The notes under the pieces: model-generated
Told to the model about the DNA's origin: nothing
What the model saw: only the letters and a program-made list of their open reading frames with translations
The model's database searches: none
Translations under genes and position numbers: made by a program
Assembly (NCBI GenBank): GCA_910577665.1
Contig: CAJTOJ010000017.1
Location: forward strand, 1 to 64,000
Direction of reading: 5' to 3'
Length of the DNA stretch: 64,000 nucleotides
Origin: an uncultured Acetatifactor sp.
GTDB taxonomy: Bacteria; Bacillota; Clostridia; Lachnospirales; Lachnospiraceae
Shown: positions 54,513-63,357 of the stretch, piece after piece
Layout: every line of letters begins with the position of its first letter
Numbering within the stretch: position 1 is the stretch's first letter

Positions 54513-57500
54513 TCACCTGGCGATGAGTACCCAGCTGTCAAACCAGCGTAGGTAGCGGCTGACAAAACTGCTTTCCACCGGCTGTCCCGAAAGCACAGGA
54601 TAGAACAGGAGAAACAGCAGGAAAGCCATACAGCCGTACAGCGCAAGGAGGGACAGTCCCATGCGCCGGGAGACTTTTTTCCGGTGCAGCAGGTCCTGTA
54701 TGCTCCGCAGGATCATCAGTACCACAAATACAACGCTGGGAAAATAGTGGTACAGGAAAGTGATACGGGTGACGAAGATCCAGGGGACATACTGGGCCAG
54801 ATAACCAACTGCCAGAAAGGCCGCCTTGCGGTCTTTTTTTCTGGTCCACAGATAAAGCATGTAACCGAAGGCAGGGATTCCGGTCCACCAGACCAGCGGA
54901 TTGCCGAAGGCACTGATGCCTTCCCGAAGCGTATCGCCGGGCAGTCCGGAATAGTACCAGACAGGGCGTTTCATAATAGGCCAATCATACCAGGAGGAGG
55001 AATAGGAATGGGTGTTCGTCAGCTGGCTGTGGTACTCAAACATGGAGGTCTGATTGTGCAGCATGCGCAGGAACAGGCCGTCTTCGGTGTAATCCCGAAA
55101 AGGCAGGTAGGACAAAAGGTAGATCACGGCGGGGATGATCACGAAAAAGCCCACACAGAACAGGATGGTCCGCCGGGTGTACGGCAGGAAACTCTCCACC
55201 ACATGCTGGTGGGGGATGCCGCCGCTACACTCCAGGGGCTTTTGCCTTGCATACAGATACTCCTGGTACCGGCGAAGGAGCACGGAGAAGAAGAGCACGG
55301 CAAGTCCTGCACCAGCATAGACGCCGGTCCATTTGGATGCTATGCCAAGGCCCATACATATCCCGCAGGCTCCAAGGGGAAGGAAAGTCCTGGCCAGGGA
55401 GCTGTGGTAGAAGCTTAAGGTGCTGTATTGGTAGAGAAAATAATACATCAGTATTACAAAAAAGGTGATGTACACGTCAATGGTGGCGATCCTGGTTTGT
55501 ACAAAGTGCATGAAATCAAAAGCAAACAGCATACAGGCCAGCGCTGCCAGAGGAGTGCGCCGGGTAAGCTTCCTGGCGAACAGATAGACCAGTGGCACCA
55601 TGGCAATGCCGAACAAGGTGCCCGCAATACGCCAGCCAAAGGGATTCATGCCAAAGAGGGCAATGCCTGCGGCGATGAAGATCTTCCCAAGGGGAGGATG
55701 CGTGTTCTCATATGCGGCCATGTCATGCAGGAATTCATATGCGGTCCGGCCATGGTAGATTTCGTCAAAATACATGCTGTTGCGGAAACTGCTCCGTGCA
55801 GGGTGCAGATGGGACTCGTCAAAAAGGGCGAGACTGTCATTTGCGTTTTCCGGCACTACAACAGACCCCCTTTCATCCAGGAAGGTGAACTCCATCAGGG
55901 AGGCCTGGTTGTCCTGCAAGGTCAGCCGTAGATGATGAACCCCGGAAGAGAGGGTGATATCCTGCCAGGTGAATACATTTTCCAGGGTAATCGTCCCCAG
56001 GTCGGCCCAGGCATCTTCCAGCTGCCGTTTGCCTTCCAGGGAGAAGGTCCGGTGATGCCAGGGGGCGATGTAATAGGACAGGGTGGCGGGAGGCAGTGTA
56101 TCTTCATCAAAATGAAATTCCAGCACCTGGCCCTGGTCACAGGAAAGGGAAGAGGCTGGTGCCTGCCTGTCTCCCAGGTCTGCCAGTGCAAAACAACCGT
56201 AAAGGAAGGTGATGGCCAGGATCCAGAGCCAGTCCGCTTTTCCAAGGGGAATCTTTGGCTGGGAGGGACGGGGAGGCAGGGGCTGTGGGTACAAAGAGGG
56301 AGGCGCCTGGGGCAGGCTCTCCCAGGTGGGGCAGGTTTCCCCCGCAGAAGTAGGAGGAAAATATAAGACCCTGGCAATCCGGTAGAGCCACACCAGACAT
56401 CCCACCGTACCTGCGGACACCAAAAAGAGCAGGGAATTCATGGTGACCGGATGGGCAGAGTCATAGAAATATAACACATCTGCCGTGTTGTAAAAGTGGA
56501 GCAGGGAGAGGAAACCATAACAGGCAAAAAGCTGCTTTCCAGGCTTGTAGACGAAAGAAAGCAACAGAAGGAGCAGGGCAGGATACAGATACCGTTCATG
56601 CATACGCACCGAGAATACGAAGACACTGCACAGGAAGAGGGCGCCCAGGAAGGGATACTTTTCCCGGTTCTGGCGATGGCGCAGGCTGAGGAACAGCACC
56701 AGCAGGATGGCAGTGGCGATTATCACATAGGCGTAAAAAAAGTAGGGAATATGCAGGAAGGTGTTTTCCTGGCTGACCCAGTTCAAGCCAAGCAGTGCCC
56801 AGAAATTATAGGCATTGACTGTGGCATAGGCATAGGAGGACACTGTGCCAATATACTGGGATATGACGTTTTCCAGGCCGAAGGGCACGCACAGCAGGAT
56901 AGCACCGGAGAGTACACAGAGTCCTTCTGCCAGGGTGACGGCCAGCTCCCGGGGGGAGAATTTTTCTCTCCATACATGATCCAGAAAGCCTGCCAACAGG
57001 ATGGGGGACATAAGAAGCGCCTGGGGCTTGAGCAGCAGTCCCAGGAAAAAAGCAATACAGGCAGGCAGGAACCGGTCCTGTACCAGGCACAGACATAGAA
57101 GTCCCATGGTCAGGGCCAGCAGGGAGTCCACCTGTCCCCACAGGCTGGAATTTAGGATGATGGCCGGGTTGAACAGATACGCCATACACAGAAAGCGGGC
57201 ATGGAAGGGACTGGATTTGACACAGGCTGCCCGATAGAGCAGATACCCGCAGCCTAAGTCGCTCAAGATGGATGGCATACGCAGCAGTACCAGGTGGGGA
57301 ACGGAATAATAGGGGATGTCAAGTAGTTTACGCAATGCTCCGATGGGATAGAGCAGATACATATAGCCGGGCGGGTAGTCGGTGAAAACCTCCGGGGAAT
57401 AGAATCCGCCAGGACCGGTCTGGAAGATTCTGTCAGCCCAGAAGGAGAAACAGACCATGTCCGTGTCAAATCCCCTGGTGAGGGCGGCAGCGGCCAGCCG

Positions 57501-57641
57501 CACCAGAAAAGCCACAGCAAACAGCAGCACCAACAGGAGTCTGGTGCTGTCATGAGAGGACGGTTTCCTGTAATACAGAAAATAGCCACAAAAAAGAAAG
57601 AGGATCAAGCCCAGAAGGGCGGCAATGTGGATCATAAGCAT
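54513..57641 (-). CDS. large GT-C membrane glycosyltransferase with PMT-like C-terminal half
   Basis: A two-part membrane protein of 1042 residues. The N-terminal half is a multi-pass GT-C-like module with a lumenal-loop Asp pattern in TRGFDTDMVCFSFWADRIFQ. A beta-rich extracytoplasmic segment lies in the middle (around residues 490-590). The C-terminal half resembles protein O-mannosyltransferases: YFDEIYHGRTAYEFLHDMAA then YENTHPPLGKIFIAAG (with the DE pair), WRIAGTLFGIAMVPLVYLFA, and a PMT_4TMC-like end. It probably uses a polyprenyl-phosphate sugar, target unknown. I start at ATG 57641, with TAGGAGG six bases upstream; the frame open to 57782 runs into a repeat. Confidence 0.88.
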   Translation of the reverse strand: MLMIHIAALLGLILFLFCGYFLYYRKPSSHDSTRLLLVLLFAVAFLVRLAAAALTRGFDTDMVCFSFWADRIFQTGPGGFYSPEVFTDYPPGYMYLLYPIGALRKLLDIPYYSVPHLVLLRMPSILSDLGCGYLLYRAACVKSSPFHARFLCMAYLFNPAIILNSSLWGQVDSLLALTMGLLCLCLVQDRFLPACIAFFLGLLLKPQALLMSPILLAGFLDHVWREKFSPRELAVTLAEGLCVLSGAILLCVPFGLENVISQYIGTVSSYAYATVNAYNFWALLGLNWVSQENTFLHIPYFFYAYVIIATAILLVLFLSLRHRQNREKYPFLGALFLCSVFVFSVRMHERYLYPALLLLLLSFVYKPGKQLFACYGFLSLLHFYNTADVLYFYDSAHPVTMNSLLFLVSAGTVGCLVWLYRIARVLYFPPTSAGETCPTWESLPQAPPSLYPQPLPPRPSQPKIPLGKADWLWILAITFLYGCFALADLGDRQAPASSLSCDQGQVLEFHFDEDTLPPATLSYYIAPWHHRTFSLEGKRQLEDAWADLGTITLENVFTWQDITLSSGVHHLRLTLQDNQASLMEFTFLDERGSVVVPENANDSLALFDESHLHPARSSFRNSMYFDEIYHGRTAYEFLHDMAAYENTHPPLGKIFIAAGIALFGMNPFGWRIAGTLFGIAMVPLVYLFARKLTRRTPLAALACMLFAFDFMHFVQTRIATIDVYITFFVILMYYFLYQYSTLSFYHSSLARTFLPLGACGICMGLGIASKWTGVYAGAGLAVLFFSVLLRRYQEYLYARQKPLECSGGIPHQHVVESFLPYTRRTILFCVGFFVIIPAVIYLLSYLPFRDYTEDGLFLRMLHNQTSMFEYHSQLTNTHSYSSSWYDWPIMKRPVWYYSGLPGDTLREGISAFGNPLVWWTGIPAFGYMLYLWTRKKDRKAAFLAVGYLAQYVPWIFVTRITFLYHYFPSVVFVVLMILRSIQDLLHRKKVSRRMGLSLLALYGCMAFLLFLLFYPVLSGQPVESSFVSRYLRWFDSWVLIAR

Positions 57642-57678
57642 AAACAGCCTCCTACAGGTAAAAATAAGTATGTTTCCT

Positions 57679-57707
57679 ATTATACCAAACAGTTTGCCAG
57701 ATGAAAA
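57679..57707 (-). promoter_or_regulatory. promoter of the glycosyltransferase gene
   Basis: On the minus strand TTTTCA and TATAAT are 17 bases apart, about 40 bases before the start codon at 57641. It overlaps a plus-strand promoter. Confidence 0.55.
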
Positions 57708-57723
57708 GATTTTATGGTATACT
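57694..57723 (+). promoter_or_regulatory. plus-strand promoter facing the PHP gene
   Basis: TTGCCA at 57694 and TATACT at 57718 with an 18-base spacer. It overlaps the minus-strand promoter; its transcript would include the repeat at 57752 as leader of the PHP-domain gene. Confidence 0.5.
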
Positions 57724-57751
57724 GGATTTATTGTGCCGCAGGTATGCATTG

Positions 57752-57866
57752 GTTGCTGTTCACGGCGTAGCCGTACCAGCAATGTGCTGCATACAAAAAG
57801 GATTCATTCAAACGCCTGTTTTTGCGTTTTGTATGCATAGTTACCGCCAGCGGAGTGAACAGTAAG
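57752..57866. repeat. dispersed non-coding element, copy 3
   Basis: Runs from GTTGCTGTTCAC to GTGAACAGTAA, inverted termini as in copies 1 and 2, 115 bp. The body is more diverged (AAACGCCTGTTTTTGCGTTT) but keeps the central hairpin-like core and the tail GGAGTGAACAGTAAGC. It lies between the divergent glycosyltransferase and PHP genes. Confidence 0.6.
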
Positions 57867-57900
57867 CAAGTATTTATAGTGCAGGATTGGGAGAGTGACG

Positions 57901-58692
57901 ATGAAATTTGACATGCATTGCCATACAAAGGAAGGATCTCTGGATGGGAAGATCCCTGTGGAAGAATATATCCTGGCCTTACGGAAAAGGGGAATCGGTG
58001 GAATGCTCATCAGCGACCACAATTCCTACAACGGCTACAGAGCCTGGAAGCGGGAGCTGAAGGACAGGAAATACAGGGATTTTGTGGTACTCAAGGGCAT
58101 AGAATATGATACCATAGATGCGGGACATATCCTGGTGGTCATGCCGGAGGGGGTGAAGCTGAAGATCCTGGAGCTGCGGGGACTGCCGGTGCAGTTCCTC
58201 ATTGAAATTGTCCATAAAAATGGTGGGATCCTGGGGCCTGCACACCCATGTGGGGAGAAGTACCTCAGTATCCTGAACACCAGGAAACACAGGAACCAGC
58301 TGGCGGTGATGGGGCAGTTTGATTTCCTGGAAGGGTTCAACGCCTGTGAGGGAGCGGAGAGTAATGCCAGGGCCATGGAGATAGCAGCAAGCTATGAACT
58401 GCCTGCGTTCGGCGGCAGCGATGCCCACAAGCCGGACTGCGTGGGGCTGGGGTATACGGAGTTTGCAGAACCTGTCACCTGTGAGTCGGATCTGATCAGG
58501 CTGGTGAAGACAGAGGGAATGGGGGCTTGCGACTGCGGCGGGGAGTATTATACCCATACCACCAAGGAGCGGATTGGCAGGGCTAATGACATCCTGGTGC
58601 AATCCTTCTGGTTCTACAACCGCCTGGGCAGCATGGTGCGGCACAGGAAGCGTCTGACGGAACTGAAGAAGATGTATATACGGCTGAAATGA
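57901..58692 (+). CDS. PHP-domain phosphoesterase
   Basis: The metal-binding motifs of PHP proteins are present in order: MKFDMHCHTKEGSLDG, LISDHNSYNGYRAW, LKGIEYDT, LGPAHPCGEK and FGGSDAHKPDCVG. The family hydrolyses phosphoesters such as histidinol phosphate or nucleotides; this one is a stand-alone 263-residue protein and the substrate is not identifiable. I start at ATG 57901, seven bases from GGGAG; the frame starts at GTG 57895 but without a better site. Confidence 0.85.
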   Translation: MKFDMHCHTKEGSLDGKIPVEEYILALRKRGIGGMLISDHNSYNGYRAWKRELKDRKYRDFVVLKGIEYDTIDAGHILVVMPEGVKLKILELRGLPVQFLIEIVHKNGGILGPAHPCGEKYLSILNTRKHRNQLAVMGQFDFLEGFNACEGAESNARAMEIAASYELPAFGGSDAHKPDCVGLGYTEFAEPVTCESDLIRLVKTEGMGACDCGGEYYTHTTKERIGRANDILVQSFWFYNRLGSMVRHRKRLTELKKMYIRLK

Positions 58693-58828
58693 GATTGGAT
58701 TCTGGCTGTGCCGGTGGGAAGACAGGGAAAATGAAGTGACAATCCCTTAAATTTTACAAAATTATTTCAAAATTAAACTTTATTAGTCTGTAATTCATAA
58801 AATCTTAAGGTGCATTTTGGATATAGTG

Positions 58829-58837
58829 TGCTATAAT
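58829..58837 (+). promoter_or_regulatory. extended -10 promoter of the solute-binding protein operon
   Basis: TGCTATAAT is an extended -10 box, preceded by about 70 bases of A/T-rich DNA. I find no convincing -35 at 17 bases (GTGCAT). It gives a leader of about 70 bases. Confidence 0.55.
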
Positions 58838-58909
58838 GGGTTTCATGGAAGATGCAGGCATCTGTGGCCTGTTCTTTCCTCCGAATCAGACAAAAGGGAG
58901 TGTAAGGAT

Positions 58910-61213
58910 ATGAAGAAAAGAAATCGTGTGCTGACGATTGCGTTGGCAGCAGCCATGACGGTATCCCTGGCAGCCTGCGGCAAAGGGGACTCCGGGCAGG
59001 AGCAGGGTACCATGGCTACCAGGGAATGGGCATATGTGCCGGAATATCTGGACATTGCGGAAGAGGAAGAATCCATTTCCTATTATGACATGCAGCTTAC
59101 CGGAGACAGCATCTATTATAGCAGCTATAGTTTTGATGAAGCCACTGGCAGCTCCAGCAATAAGCTGATGCGCTACCAGCTGGCTGATGGCACCAGAAAG
59201 GAGATGCCTGTCAGCCTGAAGGAGACGCAGAATCTGAGCAGCTATAAGGTGATGGAGGATGGTAGCATCTTTGCCCAGGTATACGACTGGTCAGATCCCG
59301 CCCAGGATGCGGACGGATACACCCAGAACAAGCAGTTTCTGGTCAAGTTTGACAGCCAGGGGAAGGAAGTGTATAGTCTTGACCTGAATGAGCTGATGGA
59401 GGACGCAGAGAATTCCAATACCTATGTCCGAACGATTCTGGTGGATGACCAGGGAAGGGCATATCTGATCAGCGATGGCGGGGCCTGGCTGGTGGATGCG
59501 GAAGGCAACGGCAGGGGAAGAGTGGAGATAAACGGTGATGGATGGGTGAACGGAGGCGGTATCAGCAAGGATGGCAAGGTATACGTAGCCCATTACAACA
59601 ACACCGGGAACGGTAACGGGTATTGCATTTCAGAGATTGATTTCGACCAGAAGAAAGTGGTGGGAACTTATGAGAATTTCCCCAATGGAAATGGAGACAA
59701 TCTTTCTGCGGGCCTGGAGAAGGATTTCATTGTGCATGACGGCAGCAGTGTCTATGAATATGATGTGAAGACCCAGAGCACGGAGAAGCTTTTTGACTGG
59801 TTGGACAGCGACATCAACGGCAGCTATGTGCGGTCTATTGCTGTCACAGAGGACGGCAGGATCCTGGCCACTATGGAGGACTATGATTCCGGGGAGAATG
59901 GGATCGCCCTGCTTACCAGGAAAAAGGCTTCCGAGGTACCACAGAAGGAAGAGATTGTGGTGGCTACCATGAGCTCTGGATCTGACCTGCAGGCGGCAGC
60001 CGTCAGATTTAACAAGAGCAGTGACCAGTATCATGTGAGTATCCGGCAGTATGTGGATTACAACAACTGGAATGAGAATTCCTGGAATGATGCCATCACC
60101 AGGCTGAACAATGACATTACTTCCAACAACTGTCCCGACATCATTGACCTGAGCAGCATCAATGTGGAACAGTTTGTGGCAAAGGGCGTATTCGAAGACC
60201 TGGCTCCTTATCTGGAGAAGAGCGAGAACCTGAAGCGGGAGGATCTGCTGGAGAATGTACTGCAGGGCTTTACCTATGACGGCCTGCTGGTAGGCATCCC
60301 CAGCAAGTTCAGCATCCAGACTGTTGTGGGGAAGACCTCCGATGTGGGAAAAGAGATGGGATGGAGCCTGGATGATATGATTGCCTTTGCGGATGCCCAT
60401 CCCGGTGTGGAACTGTTCGACAGGCTGTCTAAGTCCACCATAATGTATTACTGCATGATGTACAATGAGAGCGCCTTCGTGGACTGGAATACAGGAACCT
60501 GTCATTTTGATTCCCCGGAATTCAAGAGTCTGCTGGAGTTCGTGAACCGGTTCCCGGATGAAATCGACTGGGAGCAGGAAAGTACTTCGGAACCCACCAG
60601 GATCCAGAACGGGGAAGTGCTGCTGTCCACTTTATACATCAATGACTTTGAGCGAATCCAGATGTATATTGACATATTCGGCGGGGAGATTACCTGTATC
60701 GGGTTCCCTACCACGGATGGCAGTATCGGCTGCGCCCTGAACGCTGAGGAGTGCTATGGCATAGCTGCCAAGTCCGGGAAGAAAGACGGTGCCTGGGACT
60801 TCATAGAAAGCTATCTGACAAAGGAGGATACAGAGCGCTGGTGGTGGGGATTCCCTACCAACAAGAAGGTTCTGGAGAAGAGAATCCAGGAAGCCGTAGA
60901 AGTGAAATATCTGACGGACCAGGATGGCAATCCCATTCTGGATGAAAATGGAGAACCTATTGTGGAGGGAGGTACCTCCAGCATAAACTATGATGATGGC
61001 TGGTCCTATACCTACCACCAGGTTACCCAGGAGGAGGTGGATATGGTGCTGGAACTGATGGATGTGGCGAAGCCTGCTTCCTCCAGCAACGATGCGATCA
61101 TGTCCATAATCAATGAAGAGGCAGAGGCCTACTTTAAGGGACAGAAGTCTGTGGATGATGTGGCAGGTATTATCCAGAGCAGAGTGAATGTCTATGTGAG
61201 TGAGAACAGCTAA
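58910..61213 (+). CDS. lipoprotein solute-binding protein with N-terminal propeller-like domain
   Basis: A lipobox (VSLAAC) after a signal sequence (VLTIALAAAMTVSLAAC) indicates a membrane-anchored lipoprotein. Residues about 45-375 are made of short beta-rich repeats of the type 'Y..DG.I/..QLTGDSIYY' (for example GRAYLISDGGAWLVDAEGN, GKVYVAHYNNTGNGNGY), propeller-like. Residues 380-767 look like a family-1-type extracellular solute-binding protein (IVVATMSSGSDLQAAAVRFN, YDGLLVGIPSKFSIQTVVGK, GAWDFIESYLTKEDTERWWW). At 767 residues it is unusually long for such a protein. I start at ATG 58910; AAAAGGGAG is 10 bases upstream. Confidence 0.88.
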   Translation: MKKRNRVLTIALAAAMTVSLAACGKGDSGQEQGTMATREWAYVPEYLDIAEEEESISYYDMQLTGDSIYYSSYSFDEATGSSSNKLMRYQLADGTRKEMPVSLKETQNLSSYKVMEDGSIFAQVYDWSDPAQDADGYTQNKQFLVKFDSQGKEVYSLDLNELMEDAENSNTYVRTILVDDQGRAYLISDGGAWLVDAEGNGRGRVEINGDGWVNGGGISKDGKVYVAHYNNTGNGNGYCISEIDFDQKKVVGTYENFPNGNGDNLSAGLEKDFIVHDGSSVYEYDVKTQSTEKLFDWLDSDINGSYVRSIAVTEDGRILATMEDYDSGENGIALLTRKKASEVPQKEEIVVATMSSGSDLQAAAVRFNKSSDQYHVSIRQYVDYNNWNENSWNDAITRLNNDITSNNCPDIIDLSSINVEQFVAKGVFEDLAPYLEKSENLKREDLLENVLQGFTYDGLLVGIPSKFSIQTVVGKTSDVGKEMGWSLDDMIAFADAHPGVELFDRLSKSTIMYYCMMYNESAFVDWNTGTCHFDSPEFKSLLEFVNRFPDEIDWEQESTSEPTRIQNGEVLLSTLYINDFERIQMYIDIFGGEITCIGFPTTDGSIGCALNAEECYGIAAKSGKKDGAWDFIESYLTKEDTERWWWGFPTNKKVLEKRIQEAVEVKYLTDQDGNPILDENGEPIVEGGTSSINYDDGWSYTYHQVTQEEVDMVLELMDVAKPASSSNDAIMSIINEEAEAYFKGQKSVDDVAGIIQSRVNVYVSENS

Positions 61214-61279
61214 GTCCCTGGGATCCAGGTGGCCAGAAAGATGTGTAGAACAGCAAGAAGCAGTGTGAGACGGTAGAGA

Positions 61280-62308
61280 ATGAAGAGTATAACAGTCGGA
61301 AAGCGTAAGAGCGGGCAGGCGGAAGGCCTGCCTGAAGGAAAGAAGAGCCGTAAGGCGGCCGGGGCCTACAAAGCCCTGGCCCCGGAAGGCGGTCAATCCA
61401 CTGGCGGGGAAACGGCCAGGCAGAAGAAGCATGGAAAGACAACACGGCGGATGTGGAAACTGAAGATCAGCTCCGGGGCATTCATTGCCCCCAGCTTTAT
61501 CGGGGTCATGGTCTTTTTTATCCTGCCGTTTATCGTGGTCATTCAATATTCCCTGGTAGACAATCCTATCAGTGGTAATTTTGTGTTCCTGGACAATTTT
61601 ACGGATATCATTGGCAATTCTGCCTTTAAAAAGGCGGTACATAACACACTGGTCTTCTCAGCGGTGGCTGTGCCCCTGGCGGTGGTACTTTCCCTGCTGC
61701 TGGCCATAGTACTGGAGGCGAAACTTCCGTTCCGTACCCAGTTCAGGACTTTTTTCCTGAGTCCCATGATGGTGCCGGTGGCATCCATTGTGCTGATCTG
61801 GCAGGTGCTTTTCCACTATAACGGAGCCGTGAATGATATGCTGGCTGTATTCGGAGGATCCAAGATTGACTGGTTCAAGTCGGAATATTCCCAGATCGTG
61901 ATCGTGATTCTCTTCCTGTGGAAGAACCTGGGATATAATATGATCCTGTTTATGGCAGCCCTGGCCAGTATCCCGAAAGACATCCTGGAGGTGGCCAGAC
62001 TGGAGAGCGCAACGCCCCTGCAGACCTTTTTCTACATTAAGATACGGTATCTGTCCTCCACGATTCTGTTTGTGACAATCATGTCCTTGATCAACTCCTT
62101 CAAGGTATTCAGGGAAGTATACCTGCTGACCACAGACTACCCGTATGATACCATCTACATGCTGCAGCATTTTATGAACAATAAGTTCAAGAACCTGGAT
62201 TACCAGACACTGTCGGCGGCAGCGGTACTGATGAGTCTGGTGATGATTGTGATCATTGGTACTTTGTTCCTGGTGGAGAACCATTTCGGAAAGGATGTGG
62301 AAGGATGA
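61280..62308 (+). CDS. ABC transporter permease, sugar type (MalF-like)
   Basis: Inner-membrane subunit of a CUT1-type importer. After about 65 charged cytoplasmic residues, the first segment is APSFIGVMVFFILPFIVVIQ, and the EAA-like loop is LASIPKDILEVARLESATPL. Six segments are expected and visible. It is 342 residues. The partner permease follows with a 4-base overlap. The ATG at 61280 has only a weak ribosome-binding site; MWKLKISSGAF further in is an alternative. Confidence 0.9.
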   Translation: MKSITVGKRKSGQAEGLPEGKKSRKAAGAYKALAPEGGQSTGGETARQKKHGKTTRRMWKLKISSGAFIAPSFIGVMVFFILPFIVVIQYSLVDNPISGNFVFLDNFTDIIGNSAFKKAVHNTLVFSAVAVPLAVVLSLLLAIVLEAKLPFRTQFRTFFLSPMMVPVASIVLIWQVLFHYNGAVNDMLAVFGGSKIDWFKSEYSQIVIVILFLWKNLGYNMILFMAALASIPKDILEVARLESATPLQTFFYIKIRYLSSTILFVTIMSLINSFKVFREVYLLTTDYPYDTIYMLQHFMNNKFKNLDYQTLSAAAVLMSLVMIVIIGTLFLVENHFGKDVEG

Positions 62309-63246
62309 GAGAGAAACTGTCCGGGCAGGGGACAGGGCGCAATAAGGCAGGGGTGCGCAGGCGGAAAGCCTGGAGTGTCACGAAGATTGCCATTGCCACA
62401 GCCGTTGCCGCATTTTTTGCCATCCTGTTCCTGATGCCCATTATACTTACCATTACCAACTCCTTCATGGCAGGGTCGGAGATATCAGCCAATTATGGTT
62501 CCGTATTTGCCACCAATGAGAGTGGAGGAAAGGTGTATATTTCCGAGAAGGTGAATCTGAAGTTTATTCCGGATATGGTATCCTTCTCCCAGTATATCAC
62601 GGTGCTGTTCAAAAGCCCGGATTACCTGTTGAAGTTCTGGAATTCCGTGATCCTGGTGGTACCCATTGTGGTATTCCAGCTCCTGGTGGCTTCCCTGGCC
62701 TCCTTTGGCTTTTCCAGATACAGGGGCAGGATAAGGGAGATCATATTCTTTGCCTATATTATATTGATGCTGATGCCTTACCAGGTGACACTGGTGCCCA
62801 ACTATCTGGTCAGCGACTGGCTGAATATCCTGGATACCAACTGGGCCATCTGGCTGCCGGGGATCATCTCTCCTTTTGCAGTGTTTATGCTCACCAAATT
62901 CATGCGGCGTATTCCGGATTCGGTGATAGAGGCCGCCCAGATAGACGGGGCAGGGGAGTGGAAGATCTATACGAAGATCTGTATGCCGCTGTGCAAGGGT
63001 GCCATCTGTTCGGCGGCTATCCTGGTGTTTATCGACTACTGGAACATGGTGGAACAGCCGTTGATCCTGCTGACAGATGCAGAGAAGCACCCGTTGTCGG
63101 TATTTTTGAGCAAGATCAATTCCGGGGAGATCGGCCTGGCCTTTGCGGTGGCCACCATCTATATGGTGCCAAGTCTTCTGATCTTCCTATACGGGGAGGA
63201 ATACCTGGTGGATGGCATTACATACCAGGGAGGGATCAAAGGCTAA
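62305..63246 (+). CDS. ABC transporter permease, sugar type (MalG-like)
   Basis: Second permease of the same importer. The six membrane segments are preceded by a basic N-terminus, and the EAA motif is MRRIPDSVIEAAQIDGAGEW. It ends LIFLYGEEYLVDGITYQGGI, as MalG-type permeases do. Its 313 residues are typical, and it overlaps the first permease by ATGA. No ATP-binding subunit is in the window, which is normal when one shared MsmX-type ATPase serves several importers. Confidence 0.92.
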   Translation: MREKLSGQGTGRNKAGVRRRKAWSVTKIAIATAVAAFFAILFLMPIILTITNSFMAGSEISANYGSVFATNESGGKVYISEKVNLKFIPDMVSFSQYITVLFKSPDYLLKFWNSVILVVPIVVFQLLVASLASFGFSRYRGRIREIIFFAYIILMLMPYQVTLVPNYLVSDWLNILDTNWAIWLPGIISPFAVFMLTKFMRRIPDSVIEAAQIDGAGEWKIYTKICMPLCKGAICSAAILVFIDYWNMVEQPLILLTDAEKHPLSVFLSKINSGEIGLAFAVATIYMVPSLLIFLYGEEYLVDGITYQGGIKG

Positions 63247-63357
63247 AAAGCAGAACATGCCGGATCAAGGAAAGGTTTCACGGACAATGGCATGTAAAAC
63301 AGGCAAACAGAATGTAGTAGAAATGTATAGTAAGAAAGAAGCAGGAGAGGACGAGCA

